This document shows positions 22,318 to 32,772 of a DNA stretch of 47,877 nt, one piece after another. The notes beneath the pieces were generated by a model. The model made no database searches. It was not told the DNA's origin and saw only the letters and a list, made by a program, of their open reading frames with translations. The translations under genes were made by a program, and so were the position numbers. Position 1 is the stretch's first letter. Every line of letters begins with the position of its first letter. This stretch comes from Azolla pinnata (taxonomy: Eukaryota; Streptophyta; Polypodiopsida; Salviniales; Salviniaceae). The stretch spans positions 1 to 47,877 of the forward strand of contig JBBBWG010029143.1 in assembly GCA_037176905.1 (NCBI GenBank), in the 5' to 3' direction.

Positions 22318-23145
22318 CATACATACATACATACATACATAACGCAAAGACATACATACACTCACAGACACAGACACATGCACATAAATATGTGTATATT
22401 TATATATATGTATGGATGTACAGAATGGCGAGAATCGGTCCAACAGAGTACCGAGGCGCGACTGCGACTGGTGCCACCGTCATCATCATCGTCGCCATTG
22501 TCACCATGACCATCATCATCATCATCATCATCATCTTCACACTCATCGCCATCACCATCGCCATCGCCGGCATCGCCACCATCACCACCACCATCATCAC
22601 CATCACCATCATCACATCATCAACATCGTCATCGCCACCACCACCACCATCACCATTATCCCCATCATCACCATCACCACCATCATCACCACCATGATCA
22701 TCACCATTGCCACCATGATCATCACCATCACCATCATTCACCATCACCACCATCATCACCACCACCACCATCACCACCACCACCATCACCACCACCACCA
22801 TCATCACCACCATGATCATCACCATCACCACCACCATCATCGCCATCACCGCCATCACCACCATTACCACCACATCATCACCATCTCCATCACCATCATC
22901 ACCATCTCCACCACCACCATCACCACCACCATCACCATCACCACAACCACCATCATCACCATCTCCACCACCATCACCATCACCGCCACCACCATCACCA
23001 CCATCACCATCACCACCATCACCATCGCCACCACCATCGCCACCACCATCACCATCACCACCATCACCATCACCACCATCACCACCACCATCACCATCAC
23101 CATCACCATCACCATCACCATCACCATCACCATCGTCACCATCAG
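22318..23145. repeat. TACA microsatellite and long CAT/CAC/CCG low-complexity block
   Basis: TACA units at 22318-22340 are followed by CA/TA repeats, then about 660 bases (22480-23145) of ATC and ACC triplets. G is scarce on the + strand except in CpG and ATGATC steps. Frames over it are His, Ser/Pro or Asp/Gly runs and are not genes. Confidence 0.93.
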
Positions 23146-23582
23146 CAGAGCATCGATTGGGCTTTTTGCTTGGCATAGCTGCAGAGCTCGCCATCGCCAT
23201 CGCCATCGCCAGGGCTTGGATGTGTGTGTACACTACTGCACTTCATCCGAGGGGAAAAGAGAAGAAAAGAGGGAAAAAGAAAAGAAGAGAGAGAGACTTC
23301 CTCTCTGACTCGGACTCGAGTTCAAAACTGCCTTCCTCCCCTGCGCCCCTCCTCCCTCTCCCCTCTCCCCTCTCCCCTCTCCATCTCCGTCTCCGTCTGC
23401 GTCTGCTTCTGCTTCCCCCACCCTCCCTTCGTTTGCGTCCTGCAGAAGGTAAGGCTCTCTCGCAAACCCCTGCTTTGTTTTTCGCACTCTCACTCCTGCA
23501 GAGAAAGGGAGGAGGAGGTCGAAGAAGAACTTGTCAGTTCTGCGCAGCCTCCACCAGAGATACGCGGCGACAGAAGGGAGTA

Positions 23583-23617
23583 CGCTGAAGGAGGAAGAGG
23601 AACAGGTGCAGGAAAAC

Positions 23618-23649
<32 letters not shown>

Positions 23650-23815
23650 GAAGCCCCTGAAGAAGAAGTCACTGAAGAAGAAAAAGAAGAAGAAGAAGCC
23701 CCTGAAGAAGAAGAAGAAGCCCCTGAAGAAGACGAAGAAGAAGCCCCTGAAGAAGAAGAAGAAGCCCCTGAAGAAGAAGAAGAAGAAGCCCCTGAAGAAG
23801 AAGAAGCAGGCCCTA
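23583..23815 (+). repeat. GAA-rich minisatellite with GCCCCTGAA spacers in the leader of the second AHL gene
   Basis: Units of (GAA)3-6 followed by GCCCCT recur at least seven times, in multiples of three bases. One frame (about 23224-23982) stays open across it and would read Ala-Pro-Glu repeats, but it has no in-frame ATG and stops at 23982, 20 bases before the AHL start. I therefore regard it as 5' UTR. Confidence 0.8.
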
Positions 23816-24001
23816 CTGTTGCAAGTTCCTTGGAAGCAGCACAGCAGAAAATAGAGACCGAAGGCAGTGGCTCAGGCAGAGAGCATTCCTCCAAGAAAGA
23901 GGAAGCAATCTCTGCCCTTGCCGGCGAAGAATTCGCCTGCAAGCAGAAAAGAGAAAGATTGAAGGGAATTGCTCTCCGTTGACACCCACACACATGCATG
24001 C

Positions 24002-27000
24002 ATGGAAGCAGGGCGTGATTCTGCTGCTAGCCATATAAGTGCCTCCCCTCGAGGACCCCTCTTTGGAGGTGGGCCCTACAACAGCTTCCATAGCCACCAC
24101 CATCATCAGCAACAACAGCAACATCAGCATCAGCATCAGCTTCAGCATCATCATCATCACCATCTGCAGCAGCAGCATCAGGAGCTGAAGGAGGAACGGC
24201 CAGAAGGAACAGGATTTCAAATCCTTCGAGGAGCCTCCATGAATATGCTCCATGCCCCCACTGCAATGCGCCATGGCCATGGGCACGGTCACAATCACAC
24301 CTTTTCCAATCTGAATTCTACCCCTAATCTTAACTCTGACCCAGGCGCATCAGCGTCCGACTTCAACATCAACTTAACTAGCCCTAACCCTAACCCTAAC
24401 CCTAACCCTAACACCATCTCCTCCGCCTCTTTCTTTAGGGAGGGAGAGGGTCCGGGACATGTACCTGATAACTCGAGCTTTGTTGTAATGAATGATTTCG
24501 GAGGAGAACGTTCTCCCTCTTCCTCAGAGCCCGTGAAGAGAAAGAGGGGAAGGCCTCGCAAGTATGCCAAGGATGCTAATGGAGTTTCAATCCTCATCCC
24601 TCGGTCGCCTCGGCCTCTCTCTGCTTCCTCGTTTTTGAAGAAGAGGAAGAACTCTGGGAAAAAGGCTCAGCTTTTGGCATTAGGTGCGTTTTCTTTTATT
24701 CTTATCGATCGTATCTTAAAAATTTCATTTGTCATTTCATGGTACATAGGGTGTGTTTGCAAAAACAAAAGCTAAATCTCATAATCTGTTCTCTACGTGG
24801 GTTCTGAGAGTTCAGTAAACAATTTGTTACCTGATATTCTGGACTATTCAATGCATGTCAATGTTTAGAGGTGCTCATCTGAATTGAAGCTAGTTTTGAA
24901 CCAGTCTTTTATGTATGCTCTGGTGCCTTTTGTGCTCCATACCGTCAGACAAGGCTTATACTCTGGAGTTATTGAGCAAGGATACAAATTCCCTTTCCAT
25001 TGCTCCAAGATTATCCCCTGATAGACATATTGATCGCAAATAAACTCAAAAACGGGAATTTGTAAATTCAAGCTCTGATGTATTTTTTCAATTATGCCCT
25101 CTATACATTCCTCCTGGTGCAGGAAGTCTTATCAAATTCAAGCAAATGCTTTTTCACTAGTTGCACTGAGGTTCTATTTTTTGGAACATAAAAGCTTGTC
25201 ATTACCAAGTACAAAAAGTTTCCTACTGTGTATGCTTTTATTTTTACAAACAGTTTTTATCTCTTACTGTTTGTGCCATTTCTGAGATATAGGCAGGTCA
25301 TGTTATAGTATACATGGTAGGAGTTACGTAGTGTGTCACAAATCATGTTTCATAGCATCTTTAGACACAATTCAGAGATGCAAAAATATGTGGTGAACGT
25401 TGAAACCATTCAAAAATTGTACAAAGACAGATGAGAAGATGTACTGCGTGGAATATCTTGTTTACTTCATGTTTCTTACCTTGTAATGTACACGCATAAG
25501 ATTTCACTTTTTATGAGGACATGGAAGATATTGAATGTGTTTCAGTAGGCTAGTTTGAGGGTTGTGAATGTACAAAGTAGAGGCACCCTCATGCATGGTT
25601 TTGAGGATCCATGTTTTATACTTGATTTATAGTCAGTCTACCTCTAGAATACGACAAAAAGGTCCAACAGAAACTTCTTAAAGTCCAAGGGAGGGGCCAG
25701 ATTGTAAACTTGGAGGGCAACAAAATGGGAAAATAGAGAAGGAATGAATTGGTTTTATTTTTGTGATATGGGGCGTTTGGAAGATGTGTGAGTAGAGGAA
25801 ATCACAATTGGTTCAACAAATATACAGAACAGAAGCTTGGAGCTCATATATATTGGGCCTGCAACAGGAAACATGGTTAAAGGTTACTTGGAAAAATTTG
25901 AAGTACTACAAGTGCCTGGGAAATAGTAGTTGGTTGTCCTCCTCCTCACGATTTGAGAAAGAAGTTTCTGCAGAAGTAGATGCCCTATAATCCTTGTTTC
26001 TCTAGCATTTTAGTAAAAGGATGAAAATGTACAAAATACAGAATGCATATGAAACATAAAGTTTTGTTCATAAGGTTGTGATGAGCACAGAACATGTTAA
26101 GGGGAGCATGGTGTGGAGTACATGTGATTGTCAGATGGACTCTAATCTCCTAGGAAAGGAGCATCTGTAATGTTGGAATTTAACAAATAAGTTCTTATAC
26201 CTTGGAGAATTGCAAAGAATGGAGAAACAAGCAATATGTCACAGTCTGCAGATAAGAAACAAGGGGCACTGCAACTTGCACATTTCTGGGTCACACAATT
26301 TGCGTGAATGCATAGCAACAATACACATCAATGGAGACCACCCAATTGGGCTTATGATTAAGGCAAAAGAAATCCAAGTAAGGCAAGGACATCTCGGACA
26401 AAGAGCTCGCCAATCTCCAATTTCCTGGAGTGATATTCTAAAGCATTGTATGATGTGTTCAACATGGTACTATATGGTAATGAAGGGGATTGAATATTAG
26501 TTTTTTATATACCGAATGAACCAGAAAAGCCGTCCATTGTTGTACCCTAATTATTCCTTTTTGTCAATGCACTTTGTAATGATGCATAGATCAAATGTTT
26601 TTGTGCTTAAGAAGTGAGGGAGAGAGCCTTTTCTCTTATGATCAGTTGCTGTCATATGAACTAGTATTTTTCATCTTTATGAAATACACAATATGTTACT
26701 GGTTACAAAAAAGAGAATGCTATTGTGCTTTACAGGAGCGGCAGGCCAAAAATTTACCCCGCACGTCTTAACAATTAACCCAGGCGAGGTATTAACTTCT
26801 TTGGCATTGACTTTGGACTTGGAAAAAAAGACGGATGATGAAACTATAGTAAATACAATGCAGCTTCTGCGGCAATTCACTAATGAACGCGAGTGTTTGA
26901 ATGTTGATGGAATAGCAAATATAAACTAAAAAACTGTATATCTTAATGATGAGTGCAGATTACAATATTTGGCTCACAGGTCGTGTTGGTTTTAGGTTCT

Positions 27001-28644
27001 TGACATTTATTTTTAATTGATCTGAATGGTAGTGACACAGTGCAGATATTCGGTTATAGAATGACAGAACTGCTAGAATCTTGAGAGCACAGCAGATAAC
27101 AGTAATAAATACAGCTATTGCGTAGATCTAGGAGCTGTTAACTGCATAATCTCCTTGCAGAAGATTACCAATACTAGCTATCAACCATAAGATCTTCTGG
27201 TGATTCTGTTTGAGACAATGGATTTGGCACTTCAAATTTCATCTGAGTCTGGTTTTGCTAAGGCTGGATTATAATTTGAATTTGCATTTGTGACAAAAAT
27301 GTTTATTTATTTATAGTAACTTCTTTTGAAAATATAGTGGAATGGTTATCTTAGAAGTGTACACTCCCCTAATTCAGGATGTGTCAACGAGGATCATAAC
27401 TTTTACAAGTCAGGGACCCTGGGCTGTTTGTATACTTTCTGCTAATGGAGCCATTTCAAATGCAACACTTCGTCATCCTGGAGTCTCTGGTGGTGCTGTG
27501 ACATATGAGGTTTGCTTTTCTTACCTCCTCTAGGATCCCGTGGCTTGATTGTTTTGTAGACATGTCTTTAAGCCAAGAGGTTAATGAAATATAAGATGCT
27601 GATGTAATGACTGTCTGCTTAAGTTTTGGATGAGATCAACTCTCTATATTCCTCGGCCATCTGCAAACTTCCTTTTCCTGGATAAGAAACAAAATACTAT
27701 TCCTGGTTGATTCAGAATATCGAAACCATCTTTTTGGCTACAAATAATGATGGACAAAAGAGATCAAACCACCCTTAAGATGTCTTTTTATACGTTTTTC
27801 TTACAGTAACAAATATTGTGAGCTTGATATGTATCTTTATCTTAGGTTACATAGAGTATATATTCCTATTTGTATTTGAATCCAGACTTTCAAACTTGCT
27901 TCTTCCATCTTCATGTTTCAATCACACTGGCAAATGTGCTTGCTATTCACATTGTTCTGCTTTCTTTTGATGAGTACTATGGTGTTTGAGAGTAAGTTCA
28001 TAGCCCTCATCACATTACCCAGTCTCTTGCATCATTGCTTGACACGGATTTTTGTTGGTGAGAGCTCATTGATGACAAAACACTTACTCACTGTCTATGG
28101 CAGGGTCGTTTTGAGATCCTGTCCTTGTCAGGCTCGTTTCTTCTTATTGAAAGTGGTGGCACACGGAGCCGCACTGGAGGCTTAAGTGTGTCATTGGCAG
28201 GCCCAGATGGTCGTGTCATGGGTGGGGGGGTGGCAGGTCTTCTAATGGCAGCCAGTCCCGTTCAGGTACAGCTACTATGGTGAAAGAGTCCTCTTTGATT
28301 ATCTTCCCTAAAACTCTGCTAACAACCGAGTAGTTCTGTACATTTCTCTTCAGGTTGTAGTTGGAACTTTTTTCACAGAGAGCCAGCCAAATATGGGAAG
28401 TGGTGAAGTTGTCTCTGGGGGTAAACCTTCCATGCTATACTCTGCAGGAACTTCCTCAACCTTTCCCAACATTCAACAGCAAACAAGAATGGATGGAATT
28501 GAATTTATGCAAGATCACATGATGGGTGATGCTGAGCAGCATTCATCGCGGGTTTACCACCATGTCTTGCCATTGCAGTCGATTGATTGGGGTGGAAACT
28601 ACGAAGCCGAAGCAAGGGGGGATACAGAACCCGACTCTACCTGA
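24002..28644 (+). CDS. AHL: AT-hook motif nuclear-localised protein, clade B (5 exons)
   Basis: Exons are 24002-24683, 26736-26788, 27378-27509, 28104-28265 and 28354-28644; they encode 439 aa with consistent phases. Residues 30-60 are His/Gln runs and residues ~179-190 are one type-II AT-hook (VKRKRGRPRKYAKDANG). After a degenerate Lys-rich stretch the PPC domain begins at about residue 233 (FTPHVLTINPGE), continuing with GPWAVCILSANGAISNATLR, GRFEILSLSGSFLLIESGGT, GGLSVSLAGPDGRVMGGGVA and SPVQVVVGTF. This is the intron-containing clade B; a single hook suggests type III, since the second hook of type II is not preserved. The protein should bind AT-rich DNA in the nucleus. The chosen start is the first ATG after the in-frame stop upstream; a later Met (residue 80) is possible. 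A CCCTAA run at 24382-24411 encodes Asn-Pro repeats. It is the second AHL gene in this window. Confidence 0.9.
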
Positions 28645-29798
28645 GATTACAAATCTGTGCAACTGTTTTGTTTCTTTCCAGTCTTTCGCACGCCTTCAGT
28701 TAAGATCTTGTTGGAAGAGCACATTGATGTACGGCGTACGGCTAGACTCTAGGGCCAGATGGGTGAGCTTTTGGCTTCATAAATTTTGAGCCATTGAAAT
28801 TTTTGCACTGCAAACGGCCCCTGCTTAGAGGCAGTGACACCCCAGTGTTGGTGCCTTTTGTAGGATTGATGCCCTGACCTGGTGGAGCACTATGTATTGT
28901 TTCTAGAATCGTTTGGGTAGTTGTTAGGAGCACTCAAAATGGTGGTTCGTGTTTTTAGGGAATTCCTTCATTGAATGATGTAATAACCATCCAGATGTTC
29001 TGTGTTATATACAAAGCTTGTTGCTTGGTTTTACCCCATTTAAATTCTAGTTCCTCTCTTTGAAAATGGTGATAGCGGCTCGCACATGTACAACATATTG
29101 TTATCTGATACTGTCCAGCAAATTATGTGGGCAAATTTGGAGACATAACATAGTCTCACGAGTCTTGATGCATGTATGTGTGTGGACTTGTAGGTTACTT
29201 TCATTGTACTCCCTACGTTGAGTTAGTTTGGAGTTTATGATCTTAAATAAGTCTTATGTTGGCTCCCAAATCTAGGAGTGTGATGAAGGACTTGATCAGC
29301 CCTAGATGTAGAAAAACTCTATTTGTACAGCGAGAGTTTTAATAACTCAATTCAATTTTGATGGAATGGAATAATACTATATAAATCCTTGATTCTATTA
29401 CTAAATAGCTTTGATATTAGCTAGACTTAAACTTGTTTGAAGCTGTCTTGGGACATTAAAACTATTGGATTGGCCTGAATTGCAGGATGCATCTTGTAAG
29501 AAATTTGTCAAATTTAGAGATTTTCTAATACCAGGTCGATCGGTAGTCTGAGCTATGCATGTGAAGCTACAAAATTAGAGTGGAGAAGCTAAATCTTTCC
29601 AATGGCAATGGCCTATGCCCAATTGCAAGGCTGCAGTTGGACATGGGCCCAAATCAATGGAACTTTTACACATTAGGTCCTACCAATCATGGCTACCATA
29701 TCTCATATGAACTACAGAAGAGAAAGAAGAACGGGGATTATCCACTCTCGACAGACATATTCTTTGGGAGGAAGAGGCTGCTTCTGCGTCATCACACG
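28645..29798. other. 3' region of the AHL gene and spacer to TL17, nothing recognised
   Basis: AT-rich, with no coding sequence. An open frame upstream of 29799 continues into the TL17 exon but looks like leader. Confidence 0.55.
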
Positions 29799-31724
29799 AT
29801 GAATCTCATGGCTACAATGGCCTCCTCTTCTTCCTGCCTCCGCACATCTTCTTTCCTTACAGGAGACAACGGAAGAAACCTTCTTTCGCCCAATACCTTC
29901 AAAGCTCCTCGTGCTCTCCCATACCTACCTCCAGGTAAGATCTTTGATCTGTAGACTAGAGAGAGAGAAAGGGCGAGAGCGAGAGCGAGAGATCATAACC
30001 TTGTCTCATGCCCATCCTAGCAATTCATGGTCCCGTCCCTCCGTCCAGAATCAAAGAAAGAAAGAAATAAAGAAAGAAAGAAAGAAAGAAAAAGGTTCCA
30101 ATTTGTGTCATTGATCACCATGTATGATCGCCATTGCAGCTCGTTAACACATTGCCATATTTCAGGATCGGGAAATTTTTTCATGGGCCTATGCCTGTCT
30201 TGATCTTCTGCATTTACGTAAATGCAATGCCCTCACCTTGTTAATTTTTGCTTTTTCTGTACATGACGACAATGAAGTGATCGTAGCTTGTTGATTCTTT
30301 AGTAACGCTACATATCTGGTTTGTGGCAAGCAGAATGTAAGGGTTCATAGTATGCTACCTTCTAGGCACAGCTGGGAGAACCTTTTTTTAACAGAAAAAT
30401 ATGCAGATTCATGTCAAACTTAGTATCTTTCTTACATACCCAAACATAAATGCAGATGAAAAGGATGTGTTATTTCTACCCCTGTTATCAAATATACCCA
30501 GACCTAAAAACAATACAAAACCTGACCAGACAGTCCTCTTGACCTGTTATCGTTTAACAGGCGACTAGATATGGCAGCAATGCCATGGCCATGAAATAAT
30601 TTAAGTTGTAATTTGTCACATATTTCTCACAACTTTGGAGGACTATGGAGAAATATTCCGGCATATGGGCATATAGTGGACAAAATGAGGAATAAAGTGT
30701 TTTCTTTCTATCCCTGTGACATTCTTGTTGAATTCTGTTTCTGGTTATCACATTGGCTCTTTGAGATGCCTACTTCATTCACAGTTCAGCCTTAGTATGG
30801 TGTATGCAGACATCTCTTTCGTTCATTGGTTAGAGAGAGAGGGAGAGAGAGAGAGAGATCTTTCTTTGTGTGTAATGAATGTTCAGCTCGAGCTCAAAGT
30901 TTCCTGGCGGAAGAAGTGATCGCAAAGATAGGTAGACAAGTAGGCTGTGGATTATGTGCAGCAGCCACTGTGTTCAACATGTGCTATGCAGTTCCCAGTT
31001 TGGCCGCATCTTCAGTGGTAGGCATAACCCAAAACAACTCTATTGATTTCCTTTCAAGCCAGGGTTTTCCTCCATATTCTCTAGAAATTGGGCTGATATT
31101 GAGCTGTGCGGGATGTAGAAACTTCCACCTCTTTCGACAGATCCAAACCGATGTGAGAAGGCCTTTGTGGGGAACACAATAGGCCAGGCAAATGGAGTTG
31201 CTGATGTACTTCTCGACTTGCGTTTCTGTGATTTCCGGGACGACAAAACAAATCTCAAGGGCAAGACATTATCTGCTGCCTTGATGCCTGATGCAAAGTT
31301 TGACGGTGCAGACATGACCGAAGTCACCATGTCCAAAGCTTATGCAGTAGGTGCAAGCTTTAAAGGTGAGTGCTTACAAATTTAAGCATAAATGTGACTG
31401 CATTCTCATTAGAGCAAACCGTAGACTGATCCTAAACGATTCTAACTGCCCATATTTATTCACACATGAGTGCTTATGAGCCTTGCCTATTCTGCAGGGA
31501 CCAACTTCACAAATGCTGTTCTAGATCGAGTTGTATTCGATGGCTCTGACTTGCAGGGGGCAAATTTTAAGAATGCAATCCTTTCAGGCTCCACTTTTGT
31601 CAATGCGAATCTCGCCGATATTAACTTTGAAGATGTTCTGATTGGTTATGTAGATCTGCAAAAGCTGTGTCGGAACACAACCCTTTCGGATGATGCTAGG
31701 CTTTCTCTTGGCTGCAAGGGCTGA
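29799..31724 (+). CDS. TL17: Thylakoid lumenal pentapeptide-repeat protein, TL17 type (4 exons)
   Basis: Exons are 29799-29934, 30887-31017, 31119-31365 and 31498-31724; they encode 246 aa, near the ~236 aa I recall for Arabidopsis TL17. Residues 1-50 (MNLMATMASSSSCLRTSSFL...) look like a stroma-targeting peptide. A hydrophobic stretch (GLCAAATVFNMCYAVPSLAA, ~65-86) fits a lumen-transfer signal. The mature part starts near LPPLSTDPNRCEKAFVGNTI and has pentapeptide A(D/N)LXX-like repeats: TNLKGKTLSAALMPDAKFDG, ADMTEVTMSKAYAVGASFKG, then TNFTNAVLDRVVFDGSDLQG and ANFKNAILSGSTFVNANLAD. It ends with a conserved IGYVDLQKLCRN tail. The family folds as a right-handed quadrilateral beta-helix in the lumen; its precise role is not settled. 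ATG at 29808 or 29817 could also be the start. Intron 1 holds GA and AAAG microsatellites. Confidence 0.92.
29952..30096. repeat. GA and AAAG microsatellites in TL17 intron 1
   Basis: An impure GA/CGAGAG tract (29957-29992) and an AAAG tract (30052-30093). Another GA tract lies near the 3' end of this intron (30830-30858), just before the acceptor. Confidence 0.85.
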
Positions 31725-32772
31725 GTGGGGTACAAACAAGAGTCCCGATTTCTCGGAACTTGTACCTGCTGTACTTTTTTAAACAAACAAAATCATTGAC
31801 ATTTGTGTATCATTGTCAAAGCATTTTGATGGAAATAAGACCCACACAGTGTGTCGTATGCGTCTTGGCTGGATACACTTCAACATTTCATCCAATTGTG
31901 TTTTGAGGCCTCTTTTTTCTTGTTCTTTCTTTCCATTGACATCAAAATTCACTGCTGTCATCTGTTTGTGAAGTGGCTTGGCTTGATACATTGTGCACCC
32001 AAGATTTATCACCAAATGCATGCATGCATGCATGCATGTGTGTGTGTATCTATCCTTGAGGTAGATAGATATCTTGGGGTTCATGCTTGAAAAGATCATC
32101 CTGAATGCATTTAAAGCCATCACTATGTGAAATGTCTAGATTCTGGATCATACAGCTTGATGGGTGTGCATTATGATCTGATGTCAGTAATTACTCCTGA
32201 TAATACATCTCATCAACATCTTGGTACTTCCACTACTTGCAACTAGAATCTCTGAGAAAGGCCAGCCATGCATATGCATGGATACATACATGCACATACA
32301 CACCTATTTGCATGTGTGTATGTGTGTGTGTGTGTGTGTGTGTGTATGCTATGCATGCATGCATGGCTGGTGCATGTGGGCGTATGTGCATGGCCTACGT
32401 ACATGCATGCGTATAGGAGATGAGGTGTACGTATTCGTATCCGCGTCGTATACGCTATACGTACGTATTCGTCTCGGGCGATGGAAAGCTTGGCAGGAAG
32501 ATCCTCTTTCTCTGCGGGGCCGGGTCTCGGGAAGAAGAAATATCGGGGCCTCGCTGCTGCAGATCGCTTACTTGGAACCCTGTGAGCCATGGAAACCACG
32601 CGCAAGGCCTTCGCCACACACTGTCTCAGAAGCACGCCGCTGTCTCTAACACGGCCCTGAAACCCTAACTCCCAACCCTTGTCCTCCCCGACCTCCAACG
32701 GGATCGCTTTTGCCCTAACCCTACTCCCCCGCGTTTCATGGATTCTTGAAGCTTCCTCCCCCCATCTTCACC
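31725..32772. repeat. TL17-PGRL1 spacer with CATG and TG microsatellites
   Basis: GCAT repeats passing into TG lie at 32014-32048. A compound CATA, TG and GCAT tract lies at 32268-32368. CCCTAAC motifs occur at 32663 and 32713 just upstream of the PGRL1 start. No coding sequence was found in the spacer. Confidence 0.7.

Noticed and set aside
22400..23233. Asp/Gly-rich and His/Thr-rich frames of up to 298 codons
   Set aside because: Artefacts of the CAT/CAC block.
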